From contig JAFQHI010000024.1 of the NCBI GenBank assembly GCA_017398045.1, forward strand, positions 1 to 39,638: a stretch of 39,638 nt of DNA, written 5' to 3'. The stretch is from Alistipes sp. GTDB taxonomy: Bacteria > Bacteroidota > Bacteroidia > Bacteroidales > Rikenellaceae. Every line of letters starts with the position of its first letter. Within the stretch, counting starts at the first letter, position 1. This document shows positions 15,599 to 26,100 of the stretch, one piece after another. The translations under genes and the position numbers were made by a program. The notes under the pieces were generated by a model that was given only the letters and a program-made list of their open reading frames with translations, was not told where the DNA came from and did no database searches.

Positions 15599-16213
15599 AT
15601 GGAAAACAAATTGCAACAGTTGACCCAGAAGCTGTATGAAGAGGGTCTGGAGAAGGGTCGCTCGGAGGCCGAAAAGTGCGTAGCCGAGGCCCAGGAGAAG
15701 GCTGCCAAGATTATCGCCGACGCCCGCAAGGAGGCCGAGGAGATTATCCGCAAAGCCGAGGACAAGGCCGAGGATGTGGCCAAGAACAGTGCTACGGAAA
15801 TCACCCTGGCCGGTAAGCAGGCTATCGCCCGTCTGAAGGCCGAGATTTCGTCGCTCATCGTTGCCAAAAGCACCTCGGAGGGTGTGAAGGCCGCTGCGCT
15901 CGACGGTGCCTTCCTCAAGGAGATGCTTCTCTCGGTTGCCAAGAATTGGAACGGCTCGTCGGCCGGCAAGGTGGAGCTGAAGGCCCTGCTGCCGGAGGCA
16001 CAGCGCGAGAAGCTCGACGCATCGTTCGAGAAGGCCGCCAAGGAGCTGCTGAATGCAGGCATCGAGGTCGGCTACTCGAAGGAGGTGAAGAGCGGTTTCC
16101 GCATCTCGGAGAAGGAGGGCGGCTACTACATCTCGTTTGCCGACACGGACCTCGAGGCACTCGTCTCGGAGTACCTGCGCGAGAAGGTATCGAACATGCT
16201 CTTCGGAGCCTAA
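15599..16213 (+). CDS. ntpE: V-type ATP synthase subunit E (peripheral stalk)
   Basis: A 204-residue stalk subunit. The N-terminal half (about 1-100) is a long charged helix with Ala/Glu/Lys heptads (EKCVAEAQEKAAKIIADARKEAEEIIRKAE), and the C-terminal half is a small globular domain (FRISEKEGGYYISFADTDLEALVSEYLREK). This is the E-subunit architecture that ties the A3B3 head to subunit I. It heads the operon, 10 bp upstream of the DUF2764 gene. No separate subunit G (the usual stalk partner) is encoded in the operon. Symbols here follow Enterococcus ntp naming and rest on family recognition. Confidence 0.88.
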   Translation: MENKLQQLTQKLYEEGLEKGRSEAEKCVAEAQEKAAKIIADARKEAEEIIRKAEDKAEDVAKNSATEITLAGKQAIARLKAEISSLIVAKSTSEGVKAAALDGAFLKEMLLSVAKNWNGSSAGKVELKALLPEAQREKLDASFEKAAKELLNAGIEVGYSKEVKSGFRISEKEGGYYISFADTDLEALVSEYLREKVSNMLFGA

Positions 16214-16223
16214 AGGCGATGTC

Positions 16224-17057
16224 ATGTTCGCAACGAATTATTATACGTTAGTAGCCGGCTTCCGCGAGTATGCACTCGACGCCGAGCGTAAGGGGTTCGA
16301 CGCCGCGGAGATTCGTGCCGAGGTGATGGAGAACCTCGACGCGAAGGATCAGCGTGCGGTGGAGTTGCTCTACGGCTACTACGACTGCGAGAACCTCTCG
16401 GCAGCCCGCGCCGGCCGCACGGCCCACAACGCGCTGGGTAATTTGAGCCACGAGGAGATTCTCGCCGAATTGGAACGCCCGACCCTGCTGCCCGAGGATC
16501 TGCAGCAGGTCATTCGTGCCTATGCCGACCCCGAGGGTGAGGATGCCGAGCAGGTGGATACGACGCAGCGATTCGAGAAGTCGCTCTTTGCCGCCTACTA
16601 CGCCCTTGCCGCCCGTTCGTCGTGCCGCTTCCTCCGCGAGTGGAGCGCATTCGACTGCAACCTGCGCAACGTCTCGGCCGCCATCACGGCCCGTGAGCTG
16701 AACCGCCCGATTGAGGAGGTGACGGTAGGCGAAGGCGAGATTGTGGAGCAGTTGCAGCGTAGCTCTGCTTCGGATTTCGGTTTAAGAGGCGAGTTGCAAT
16801 ACCTCGATGCCGCCATCGCTGCCATCTCCGACGAGCAGAACCTCGTGGAGAAGGAGCATAAAATCGACCTGATTCGCTGGAACGAAGCCTCGGAGCTTTC
16901 GACCTTCGACTATTTCGACATCAACGCCGTTCTGGCCTACCTCGTGCGTATCAACCTCGTAGCCCGCTGGTCGATGCTCGACCCCGTGCGTGGTCGTGAG
17001 ATGTTTGCGCGCCTGATGACCGAGCTGGATGGCAAGGATATGATTTATAAACAATAA
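16224..17057 (+). CDS. DUF2764 protein of the V-type ATPase operon (possible subunit C equivalent)
   Basis: A 277-residue, largely helical acidic protein with no membrane segment. It is recognised as the DUF2764 family that accompanies V/A-type ATPase genes in Bacteroidetes. Visible stretches: FATNYYTLVAGFREY at the start; NLSHEEILAELERP; REWSAFDCNLRNVSAAITARELNR in the middle; and YFDINAVLAYLVRINLVARW near the end. Helical domains of this kind and the operon position between E and A suggest it does the job of central-stalk subunit C (d-type), which is otherwise missing; that is inference. The start ATG 16224 is preferred over an upstream in-frame ATG at 16137 that lies inside subunit E. Confidence 0.8.
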   Translation: MFATNYYTLVAGFREYALDAERKGFDAAEIRAEVMENLDAKDQRAVELLYGYYDCENLSAARAGRTAHNALGNLSHEEILAELERPTLLPEDLQQVIRAYADPEGEDAEQVDTTQRFEKSLFAAYYALAARSSCRFLREWSAFDCNLRNVSAAITARELNRPIEEVTVGEGEIVEQLQRSSASDFGLRGELQYLDAAIAAISDEQNLVEKEHKIDLIRWNEASELSTFDYFDINAVLAYLVRINLVARWSMLDPVRGREMFARLMTELDGKDMIYKQ

Positions 17058-17067
17058 CAAAATACAG

Positions 17068-18822
17068 ATGAAAACTATAGGACGTGTAAACGGTATCATC
17101 TCGAACATCGTCATCGTCAAGGCCGACGGCCCCGTTGGTCAGAACGAGATTTGTCATGTGTACGTAGGTGATACGAAGATGATGGCCGAGGTCATCAAGG
17201 TCGTAGGCGACGACGCCTATGTCCAGGTTTTCGACTCGACGCGCGGTTTGAAAATCGGCGACAAGGTCGAATTCGAGGGTCACATGCTCGAAGCAACGCT
17301 GGCCCCGGGTATGCTTTCGAAGAACTACGACGGTCTGCAAAACGACCTCGAGAAGATGGAGGGTCTGTTCATTGACCGCGGTTCGCTGACCGACCCGATT
17401 GACTACGACTCGACGTGGGAGTTCACCCCCCTGGCCAAGGAGGGCGACAAGGTGTCGGCCGCTTCGTGGTTGGGCGAGGTGAAGGAGCAGTGGATTAGCC
17501 ACAAGATTATGGTTCCGTTCGTCATGACGGGCAACTATACGGTAAAGAGCGTCGTGAAGGCCGGCACCTACAAGGTGACCGACACGGTGGCCGTGGTGGT
17601 GGATTCGGAGGGTACGGAGTATCCGATTACGATGGTGCAGAAGTGGCCCGTGAAGCAGGCCATTCGCGCCTATACGGAGAAGCCCCGTCCGTCGCGTGTG
17701 ATGGAGACGGGTGTACGCGCCATCGACACCTTCAACCCGCTGGCCGAGGGTGGTACGGGCTTCATCCCGGGTCCCTTCGGTGCAGGTAAGACGGTGCTGC
17801 AGCACGCCATTTCGAAGCAGGCCGAGGCCGAGATTATCATCATCGTGGCGTGCGGTGAGCGTGCCAACGAGGTGGTGGAGATTTTCAAGGAGTTCCCCGA
17901 ACTCGTTGACCCCCGCACGGGCCACAAGCTCATGGAGCGCACGATTATCATCTGCAACACCTCGAATATGCCCGTAGCTGCCCGTGAGGCATCGGTTTAT
18001 ACGGGTATGACCATTGGTGAGTACTACCGCGCGATGGGTCTGAAGGTGTTGGTAATGGCCGACTCGACCTCGCGTTGGGCGCAGGCCCTGCGTGAGATGT
18101 CGAACCGTCTGGAGGAGCTTCCGGGTCAGGACGCCTTCCCGATGGACCTTTCGGCAATCATCTCGAACTTCTACGCCCGTGCCGGTCTGGTGAAGCTCAC
18201 CAACGGTGAGACGGGTTCGGTGACCTTCCTCGGTACCGTATCGCCCGCCGGTGGTAACCTCAAGGAGCCTGTAACGGAATCGACCAAGAAGGCTGCCCGT
18301 TGCTTCTACGCCCTCTCGCAGGGTCGTGCCGACTCGAAGCGTTACCCCGCCATCGACCCGCTGGATTCCTACTCGAAATATCTGGAGTACCCCGAGGTAC
18401 GCGAATACCTGGACGAGAAAATCGAGAAGGATTGGGTAGATGCCGTCTATGAGGGTAAGACCTTCGTGCAGCGCGGTAAGGAGGCCAACGACCAGATTAA
18501 CATCCTTGGTGACGACGGTGTACCCGTTGAGTACCATGAGCGTTTCTGGAAGTCGGAGCTGCTCGACTTCGTGATTTTGCAGCAGGATGCCTTCGACGAT
18601 ATCGATGCCAACTGCCCGATTGAGCGTCAGAAGATGATGTACAAGATGGTGCTGGACATCTGCCGCCACGACTTCACCTTCACCGACTTTGAGCAATGCT
18701 CGCAGTTCTTCAAGGGTCTGATTAACCTCTTCCGCCAGATGAACTACTCGGAGTGGAAGTCGGAGAAGTTCGAGCAGTACAAGCAGCAGATTGAGCAGTA
18801 TGTAAGTCAAAAATCGAAATAA
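17068..18822 (+). CDS. ntpA: V-type ATP synthase catalytic subunit A
   Basis: A 584-residue catalytic subunit. Walker A is GPFGAGKT at about residues 235-242; the catalytic Glu lies in ACGERANEV (about 261-269). The non-homologous insertion that distinguishes A-type from F-type beta subunits is present (about 110-200, EFTPLAKEGDKVSAASWLGEV), as are MADSTSRWAQALREMSNRLEELPG and SGDVTEP-like GGNLKEPVTESTKK. Three copies alternate with B to form the head. The next gene starts 3 bp after its stop. Confidence 0.97.
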   Translation: MKTIGRVNGIISNIVIVKADGPVGQNEICHVYVGDTKMMAEVIKVVGDDAYVQVFDSTRGLKIGDKVEFEGHMLEATLAPGMLSKNYDGLQNDLEKMEGLFIDRGSLTDPIDYDSTWEFTPLAKEGDKVSAASWLGEVKEQWISHKIMVPFVMTGNYTVKSVVKAGTYKVTDTVAVVVDSEGTEYPITMVQKWPVKQAIRAYTEKPRPSRVMETGVRAIDTFNPLAEGGTGFIPGPFGAGKTVLQHAISKQAEAEIIIIVACGERANEVVEIFKEFPELVDPRTGHKLMERTIIICNTSNMPVAAREASVYTGMTIGEYYRAMGLKVLVMADSTSRWAQALREMSNRLEELPGQDAFPMDLSAIISNFYARAGLVKLTNGETGSVTFLGTVSPAGGNLKEPVTESTKKAARCFYALSQGRADSKRYPAIDPLDSYSKYLEYPEVREYLDEKIEKDWVDAVYEGKTFVQRGKEANDQINILGDDGVPVEYHERFWKSELLDFVILQQDAFDDIDANCPIERQKMMYKMVLDICRHDFTFTDFEQCSQFFKGLINLFRQMNYSEWKSEKFEQYKQQIEQYVSQKSK

Positions 18823-18825
18823 GCC

Positions 18826-20145
18826 ATGACAACACGCGCATTTCAAAAGATATACACCAAAATCGACAACATCACCAAAGCAACGGTGACGCTGCGCGCC
18901 GAGGGCGTGGGCAACGATGAGCTGGCTACCGTAGGCGGTAAGCTGGCGCAGGTGGTAAAAATTATGGGTCAGAACGTGACCCTTCAGGTCTTTGCCGGTA
19001 CGGAGGGTATCGCCACCAACTCGGAGGTGATTTTCCACGGTGAGCCGCCGAAGCTCAAGGTCTCGGACAACCTGGCCGGCCGTTTCTTCAACGCCTATGG
19101 TGAGCCGCTCGAGGGCGGTGAGGCCGTGGAGGGTGAGGCCCGCGAGATTGGTGGTCCGACGGTGAACCCCTTCAAGCGTCTGCAACCTTCGGAGCTGATT
19201 GCCACGGGTATTGCCGGTATCGACCTCAACAACACGATTGTAACGGGTCAGAAGATTCCCTTCTTCGCCGACCCTGACCAGCCCTACAACGCCGTGATGG
19301 CCAACGTGGCCCTGCGTGCCAAGGCCGACAAGATTATCTTGGGCGGTATGGGTCTGACGAACGACGACTTCCTCTACTTCAAGTCGGTCTTCGAGAATGC
19401 CGGTGCGCTGGACCGCATCGTATCGTTCGTCAATACGACCGAGAATCCCCCCGTGGAGCGTCTGCTCGTGCCGGATATGGCACTGACCGCCGCCGAGTAC
19501 TTCGCTGTGGATAAGGGCGAGAAGGTGCTGGTACTTTTGACCGATATGACCCTCTACGCCGATGCCCTGGCCATCGTGTCGAACCGTATGGACCAGATTC
19601 CGTCGAAGGACTCGATGCCCGGTTCGCTCTACTCGGACCTTGCCAAGATTTACGAGAAGGCCGTACAGCTCCCGAACGGTGGTTCGATTACGATTATCGC
19701 CGTGACGACCCTTTCGGGTGGCGACATTACGCACGCCATCCCCGATAACACGGGTTACATCACGGAGGGTCAGTTGTTCCTGCGCAACGACTCGGATACG
19801 GGTAAGGTTATCGTTGACCCGTTCCGTTCGCTGTCGCGTCTGAAGCAGCTCGTAATCGGTAAGAAGACGCGCGAGGACCACCCGCAGGTGATGAATGCCT
19901 GTGTACGTCTGTATGCCGATGCCGCCAACGCCAAGACGAAGCTCGAGAACGGTTTCGACCTCTCGGACTACGACGAGCGCGCTCTGAAGTTTGCCCGCGA
20001 CTACTCGCGCAAGCTGCTGGCCATCGACATCAACATCGAGATTACCGAAATGTTGGATACGGCCTGGGAACTCTTCTCGGAGTACTTCACGAAGGAGGAG
20101 GTTGCCATCAAGGCCGAGCTTATCGAGAAATACTGGAAAGCTTAA
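18826..20145 (+). CDS. ntpB: V-type ATP synthase regulatory subunit B
   Basis: A 439-residue non-catalytic nucleotide-binding subunit. As in the family, the P-loop is absent (TGQKIPFFADPDQPYN replaces it). NNTIVTGQKIP, LVLLTDMTLYADALAIVSNRMDQIPSKDSMPG and RSLSRLKQLVIGKKTREDH, which includes the Arg that reaches the A-subunit site, are present. Length is slightly short compared with about 460 residues in Enterococcus. It lies 3 bp after A and 6 bp before D. Confidence 0.96.
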   Translation: MTTRAFQKIYTKIDNITKATVTLRAEGVGNDELATVGGKLAQVVKIMGQNVTLQVFAGTEGIATNSEVIFHGEPPKLKVSDNLAGRFFNAYGEPLEGGEAVEGEAREIGGPTVNPFKRLQPSELIATGIAGIDLNNTIVTGQKIPFFADPDQPYNAVMANVALRAKADKIILGGMGLTNDDFLYFKSVFENAGALDRIVSFVNTTENPPVERLLVPDMALTAAEYFAVDKGEKVLVLLTDMTLYADALAIVSNRMDQIPSKDSMPGSLYSDLAKIYEKAVQLPNGGSITIIAVTTLSGGDITHAIPDNTGYITEGQLFLRNDSDTGKVIVDPFRSLSRLKQLVIGKKTREDHPQVMNACVRLYADAANAKTKLENGFDLSDYDERALKFARDYSRKLLAIDINIEITEMLDTAWELFSEYFTKEEVAIKAELIEKYWKA

Positions 20146-20151
20146 ACACAC

Positions 20152-20760
20152 ATGGCAATCAAATTTCAATACAACAAAACCTCGCTCGGCGAACTCGGCA
20201 AGCAGCTTAAGATGCGCCAGAAGGCCCTTCCGACCATCAAGTCGAAGGAGTCGGCGTTGCGCTCCGAGGTGAAGCGGGCGAAGGACGCAGCAGCCGACTT
20301 CCGTCGTCAGCTCGACCGCCTGAAGGCCGAGTACGACTACATGGTCGCGCTCTGGGGCGAGTTTGATTGTACGCTGGTGCGCATTGCCGATGTGGAGCTT
20401 TCGGAGCAGAAGATTGCCGGTGTGCGTACACCGGTTTTGCAGGAGGTAAAGTTTGAGCGCAAGGCCTACGACCTCTTCTCGTCGCCCGTCTGGTATGCCG
20501 ACGGTGTGGCGGTGTTGGAGCGTATGGCCCGCCTCGGCATCGAGTTCGAGGTCTTTAATCGCAAGATGGAGCTTTTGGACTATGCCCGCCGCAAGACCAC
20601 ACAGAAGGTAAACCTCTACGAGAAGGTGCAAATCCCGGGGTATGAGGATGCCATTCGTAAAATCAAACGCTTCATGGAGGACGAGGAGAATCTCTCGAAA
20701 TCTGCCCAGAAGATTGTAAAAACCAAACAACAACAAGCCGGGGAGGGCTCGACGCTATGA
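20152..20760 (+). CDS. ntpD: V-type ATP synthase subunit D (central rotor shaft)
   Basis: A 202-residue rotor shaft protein of two long helices (about 1-75 and 130-195). It shows the family start IKFQYNKTSLGELGKQLKMRQKALPTIKSKE and the C-terminal ARRKTTQKVNLYEKVQIPGYEDAIRKIKRF. It transmits torque from the A3B3 head to the membrane ring. Its stop overlaps the start of subunit I (ATGA), so the two are translationally coupled. No subunit F gene, normally its partner, follows. Confidence 0.93.
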   Translation: MAIKFQYNKTSLGELGKQLKMRQKALPTIKSKESALRSEVKRAKDAAADFRRQLDRLKAEYDYMVALWGEFDCTLVRIADVELSEQKIAGVRTPVLQEVKFERKAYDLFSSPVWYADGVAVLERMARLGIEFEVFNRKMELLDYARRKTTQKVNLYEKVQIPGYEDAIRKIKRFMEDEENLSKSAQKIVKTKQQQAGEGSTL

Positions 20761-22601
20761 TTGCAAAAATGTCGAAATACAACTTTGTGCTGTATGCCGC
20801 ACAGAGTGAGGACTTCGTAGCACGTCTGCGCGAGTTGGGCCTGGTGGATATCACCACCGCCGGTTGGGAGCCTTCGGAGGAGGACCGTCAGCTGATTCTC
20901 GATATCGAGGGGCTGCAAAAGGCCGACGAACAGCTCTCGCGTTGGAAAGAGGATGAGGAGCATGCCGCGCTCAAGGGTGAGCCTTACGGCTCGGGCCTGG
21001 AGGCCTTCGAATGCTACCAGCAGGCCCAGCAGCAGGTTGCCGCACTCAATACGGAGATTGCCCGTCTGGAGAAGACGGCCGACGAGTTGCGCCCCTGGGG
21101 TGCATTCGACCCGAAAAAGAGTGCCGCTTTGGCAGCTCAAGGCATCATCCTGCACTATCTCTCGACCCCGTCAAGCACCTTCGACAAGGAGCTTCCGACC
21201 TGGGCCGAGCAATACACCATTGCCGAAATTAACCGCTCGGCATCGACCGTCTGGTTCGTAGTTGTCGCCAAGCCCGGTGAGGAGCTGTCGATTGACGCCC
21301 AGGAGATGAAGGCTCCGCAGATGGACTGCGCGGAGGCCGAGAGCCGCATTGCGGCTTTGCAGGCCGAGGTGAAGGCGTTGGATAAGACCTTTGCCCGCGT
21401 GGCAGCCAGCGAGGCGATGATGAAGAGCTATGCCGCACAACTCAAGGAGCAGTTGCAAAGCGACCGCGTGAAGGCAACCGCTACGGAGGCTGCCGACGGT
21501 ATGCTGCTCGTGATGGAGGGTTGGGCCGAGAAGGAGACCTCGGAAAAGGTGGATAAGCTCCTGGAGGAGTACCCCAATGTGGTCTATCTGAAGAGCGACC
21601 CCACGCCCGAGGACAACACGCCCGTGAAGCTGAAGAACAACCGCTTCGCGCGTATCTTCGAGATGGTGGGCGATATGTATGCCCGTCCGAAGTACGGCAC
21701 GCTGGACCTCACCCCCTTCTTTGCACCGTTCTATATGCTCTTCTTCGGTATCTGTCTGAACGATGCGGGTTATGGTCTGATTCTGCTGATTGCCGGCATC
21801 GCGATGCTGATGAAGTTCAAGACGGGCATGATGCATCGAGCCGCCTGGTTCGCCACGATGTGCGCCCTTTCGACCACCCTCTTTGGTCTGTTCTGCGGCT
21901 CGTTCTTCGGTTTGAGCCTCGGTGAGTTCTTCCCCTCGGTGAAGTTCTTCGACTTCCAGGGTCAGTTCTTCTCGTGGGCTTTGGCCATCGGTATGATTCA
22001 GATTCTCTTCGGTCTCGTGCTGAATGTCTATATGACGATTCGCTGCTTCGGCGTGAAGTACTGCTTCTCGAACCTTGGTTGGTTCATCGTCCTTTTGGCC
22101 GGTTCGCTGGCCGCGGGTCTGCCGATTATGAACGAGGAGTGGGTCATTCCGGGCTTTACGACCTCATCACCCGCCTTCTACGCCGCCATCGGTGTAGGTC
22201 TGGCTTTGATGCTCCTGCTGAATACGCCGGGTAAGTTCCACAACCCGCTCATCAATGTCGGTTCGGGTCTTTGGAATCTCTACAACAACATCACGGGTCT
22301 GTTGAGTGACGTGCTTTCGTACATCCGTCTCTTCGCCATTGGTCTGTCGGGCGGTGTCTTGGCACTCGTATTCAACTCGCTGGCCGAGGGTTTTGTACCG
22401 GAGGGAGCCAATATCGTGGTGCGTATCTTGGTCATGGTTCCGATTCTTTTAATCGGCCACGGCATCAACCTCTTCATGTCCACCATCTCGTCGTTCGTTC
22501 ACCCGATGCGACTTACGTTTGTGGAGTTCTACAAGAATGCCGGCTTTGAGATGGCTTCGCGCAACTTCGAGCCGCTGAAAAACGAAAATGAAAACGAATA
22601 A
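20757..22601 (+). CDS. ntpI: V-type ATP synthase membrane subunit I (a-type)
   Basis: A 614-residue two-part subunit: a cytoplasmic helical arm (about 1-310), then about seven or eight membrane helices (about 320-600). The membrane half contains the essential Arg in LSYIRLFAIGLSGG at about residue 524, which drives ion release from the K ring, and the family patterns PFFAPFYMLFFGICLNDAGYG and NLYNNITGLLSDVLSY. It forms the half-channels for Na+ or H+. The ATG overlaps the D stop by 4 nt. Length is near that of Enterococcus NtpI. Confidence 0.95.
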   Translation: MIAKMSKYNFVLYAAQSEDFVARLRELGLVDITTAGWEPSEEDRQLILDIEGLQKADEQLSRWKEDEEHAALKGEPYGSGLEAFECYQQAQQQVAALNTEIARLEKTADELRPWGAFDPKKSAALAAQGIILHYLSTPSSTFDKELPTWAEQYTIAEINRSASTVWFVVVAKPGEELSIDAQEMKAPQMDCAEAESRIAALQAEVKALDKTFARVAASEAMMKSYAAQLKEQLQSDRVKATATEAADGMLLVMEGWAEKETSEKVDKLLEEYPNVVYLKSDPTPEDNTPVKLKNNRFARIFEMVGDMYARPKYGTLDLTPFFAPFYMLFFGICLNDAGYGLILLIAGIAMLMKFKTGMMHRAAWFATMCALSTTLFGLFCGSFFGLSLGEFFPSVKFFDFQGQFFSWALAIGMIQILFGLVLNVYMTIRCFGVKYCFSNLGWFIVLLAGSLAAGLPIMNEEWVIPGFTTSSPAFYAAIGVGLALMLLLNTPGKFHNPLINVGSGLWNLYNNITGLLSDVLSYIRLFAIGLSGGVLALVFNSLAEGFVPEGANIVVRILVMVPILLIGHGINLFMSTISSFVHPMRLTFVEFYKNAGFEMASRNFEPLKNENENE

Positions 22602-22635
22602 TCAAACAACAAACAATTAAAAATCAACAAACACT

Positions 22636-23088
22636 ATGGAAACAACTGCATTAGTAATGGCCTATGTCGGTGTAGCACTGATGGTAGGTTTGGCCGGTAT
22701 CGCATCGGCTATGGGTACGTCGATTTGCGGCCAGGCTGCCGTAGGTGCCATGAAAAAGAACGGTGGCGCATTCGGTAGCTACATGATTCTCTCGGCTCTT
22801 CCGGGTTCGCAGGGTCTGTACGGCTTCGTCTGCTTCTTCATGGTTCAGGGTATGCTCTCGAACCCGACGATGTTGCAGGGTGCTGCTATCCTGGGTGCCG
22901 GTATCCTGGTTGGTATCGTGAACCTCGCCGCTGCCGTTTATCAGGGCAAGGTCTGCGCCAACGGTATCGCCGCCATCGGTAATGGCCACGACGTAATGGG
23001 TAAAACGCTGATTCTGGCCGCTTTCCCCGAGCTGTACGCCATTCTGACGGTTGCCGCCACGTTCCTTATCGCAGGTATCGTGGGCTAA
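22636..23088 (+). CDS. ntpK: V-type ATP synthase proteolipid subunit K
   Basis: A 150-residue, four-helix duplicated proteolipid that forms the rotor ring. Ion ligands seen: L55, S58 and Q59 in ALPGSQGLYGF, Q103 in VYQGKV, and E132 in AFPELYAI. These line up with L61, T64, Q65, Q110 and E139 of Enterococcus hirae NtpK, where they bind Na+. The one substitution, Thr to Ser, keeps the hydroxyl. Only the second hairpin has the carboxylate, as in V-type rings. This supports Na+ rather than H+ coupling, by inference. It lies 34 bp after I and ends the operon. Confidence 0.95.
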   Translation: METTALVMAYVGVALMVGLAGIASAMGTSICGQAAVGAMKKNGGAFGSYMILSALPGSQGLYGFVCFFMVQGMLSNPTMLQGAAILGAGILVGIVNLAAAVYQGKVCANGIAAIGNGHDVMGKTLILAAFPELYAILTVAATFLIAGIVG

Positions 23089-23111
23089 TCGAAAAGACTT
23101 ACAAAGCACGA

Positions 23112-23141
23112 AAAAAGGCTGTCCGAATGGACAGCCTTTTT
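23112..23141. terminator. Bidirectional terminator between the ATPase and pectin operons
   Basis: AAAAAGGCTGTCC (23112-23124) pairs with GGACAGCCTTTTT (23129-23141) around a 4-nt loop, with T-runs on both strands. It serves the plus-strand ATPase operon (stop 23088) and the minus-strand enzyme operon (stop 23161). Confidence 0.92.
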
Positions 23142-23160
23142 CGTTGGAGGCAACGCCCCG

Positions 23161-26100
23161 CTATTTCGTCTTCTCGACCCAATACAAGCCTGCACGGTTG
23201 AGAACGAGCGGAGTCGTACTCTTGTGCTGCTTGACAAGACGCTTCGTCACTCCCCGCTTCATATCGACCGAGTGGAGCGTATAGTTACCCTTCGGCAGAG
23301 AGAGCGTCACCGAAGCGGTCTCGGGCAGGTAGATAAGACCACCCTTCTCACCCATCAGGCGGTGGGAGTTGGCATCCTTCTCGGCCGTCGTCATGGCAGG
23401 AATAGCGGCCAACAGACGCTCATCCTCGATGTGGAGCGTCGGGCAGGAGCCACCGGCCAAGAGAATCGCCCAACCATACGAAGGATAGCTCTGCGCAAAG
23501 AAGGTTACCGCCTTCTCGGGATAGGCTGCACGGTACTCGCTCACGGCGCGGTAGGTCGAGGCAAAGTCAATCGTGCCGACCTTAATCTTACGGGCATACT
23601 GACGCGGAGCCATGCTCACGCCACCCTCCGGCTCGTAGGTCGTACCATCCGAGCGGTGGTGCCAATAGCGAATATCGATGATATCGACCACCTTCGAGCG
23701 CACGGGGTCGCGCAGAATGGCATCCTGCACATCCTTCGTAGCCGAGAGGGCAATCAATACCTCTTTGCCCGTTTCGGCCTCCCACTCGGCAATGCAGTCC
23801 AACCAGAACTCCACAAAGTGGAGCGGGCCGGTGTACTCCTCGCTGATGAGGTGTACCACATTCTCGTAGTCGGCCAACTGCTCGAGACACATCCGGATAT
23901 AGCCGCGATGGAGCGGACGACGGGCCGGATGATTTACATCGTAGAACATATCGGCCACAAAGACACGCTTATCGCCCGCGAAGTTCGTAGGCTCGGCAAA
24001 TCCCGTATTATTGATGTTGTTGGGCGTGCGCCAGGGCGAATCGACCCAATGCGCACCCGCCTCGATGATGTTGTGCTGGAAGTAGTCCTGATGGAAGAGC
24101 AACAACCCCTCACGCGAGGCCTTCTCGGCAAACTCTTTAAGACGGCTCCAATACCAGGTGTTGGGTTTCGTCAGGTCGTACTTCGACATACCGTCCCAAC
24201 CCTGACCCTCGCCCGAGCGGGCAAAGGGCTGCTCGTAGTGCGGCGCCCAAACATCGCCATCACGACGACGCACGCGGATATGGTCGTCGCGACGACGGTC
24301 ATACCAAAGGCCGTAGTTGTGGTCGAGGAGCAACACACCGCGCTCCTTCATGTTGGCCACCACCTTATCGATGCGGTCCGTGAGGCCCTGCCCCTCGCGG
24401 TCGGGGACAAAGCGCGTTACATGGTCGGTGGCCTTCTCCAGCTGGTCGTAGGCCAAATTACCGCTCCACCAACGGACATTCTGACGACCGCCCACCAAAA
24501 GTTTATCGTTGGCCGTCAAGCGGCCGTTCTTTAGCGCATAATCCACCTCGCGGTAGGCCTTATCGACATGAGCCAACATCGCCTGGCGTCCGTTATCCTC
24601 CACCGAGGCGGTGAAGGGGGCCTGTGCAATCCACATCGGGATGGTCACACGCGGCTCATAGGCCTGCTTGGCCAACTTGATAGCCTGCTCAATCGTGGGG
24701 CTGGAGGTGGCATTCGTATCGCGGTCGTAGATGCGCGTAATCTGCTGGGCCTTCTCCGCTCCGATACGCGCTGCAAGCTGGGCGCGGAACAAGCTGTAGG
24801 GCTTTACAAACTCGTCCGAGTTGGTCATCACGCCATCACCGCACATCGTAGCCCACGAACCATTGGCGTAGTTCATGCCGTAGCCTCGCGGTGCATAGCA
24901 CTCGATGCCGGCTGCCGTACATTGCCAGGCGACACTGTTTGCCGTATTCCAACCGGCACGGGCGTGGGTACGCTCCAGCTTCTTGAACGAGAGGTCGTGG
25001 CCGTCGATATTCACGATATCGAACAGCAGACCGCAGGCCCACGAACCGGTCGAGCCGCTGAAGCCCGTCGAGAGGTAGCTGTCCGACTGCACGAAGGCAT
25101 TGGGACCCGGGGCATTGATGCCGGCCGAGAAGTCGTGTTGGCCATGCTCCGAGTAGCAGTGGAGGAACAGCGTGTGCTGACCGAGCGTAAAGAAGGTGCG
25201 ACGACGCGAACCGGCCATCTCCGACACGGGGTCGAAGGATTGGCAATCGGACACGGTCACACGACGCGCCTCGCGCTGCACGGCTACTGCCGCACCCGCA
25301 AACTGGCGGAAATCGACCTGACGCACCCAGCAATCCTCGGCATTGTTGAGCCACACGCCCGTCCAGGCATGGTTCTCATCCATCGGATAGCTCTTATCGT
25401 AGTCGGAGACAAGGGTCAGATGCTCCACACCGCACTCATCGATACGACCTGCCCACGTATAGGGTTTCACCACCACGGGGCGCAGTCCCAACTCGAAAGT
25501 CAGGGCATCGTCCAGGGTAAGGCGGTTGCCCTCGATGGCCGTGATGGTGCGGTCCCAGCCGATGCGGATATTGCCCGGGCCGAGCTGACGCATCAACGCC
25601 TCGGTCACCTCGGCATCCCGTCCGCGCGGACGTGCTACGGGCTGCTGCTCGACAACGAGCTGCTGTCCTACCTGCAACCCCTCCACGGAGGCCACCTCAA
25701 ACGAAGTCGTACCCACGGGAATACGCTCGGTCGTGACAACCACTTCGCCTGTAAACTGTCGGTCGGTGGCACCCTCGATATAAATCACGGCACCACGCTC
25801 CACACCACGCTTTACAAGCACCGTTTTCTCCTTGCTTTCGCCGCGCAGGACAATACCCGAGGCCGAAATACGGAGCGGCTCATCGAGCAGGTAGGTACCC
25901 TCCTTCAAGAGGATGGCACCGCGCAGACCGCGCTCGTTCAGGGGCAGGGCAGCCAAGGCATCGATATGGCCCTGAATCAGCTCGCTGTCGTTTTCCGAGG
26001 GGGAGAGCGTATAGACCACCTCGGCATCGGGAATCAACTCATTCGAGTTGCGATAGCCGCAATAGGAGAAATCGAGGATGCGGTTTCCCTGCTTATCGGT

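Noticed and set aside
16137-16223. N-terminal extension of the DUF2764 protein
   Set aside because: The extension is inside subunit E, is Arg/Ser-rich and unlike the family; ATG 16224 follows the E stop by 10 bp.
16951-20736. A 1261-codon open frame antisense to the V-type ATPase genes
   Set aside because: It spans several well-supported genes on the other strand, has no domain pattern, and reads as a His/Leu/Arg-rich shadow created by the rarity of TTA, CTA and TCA codons in these genes.
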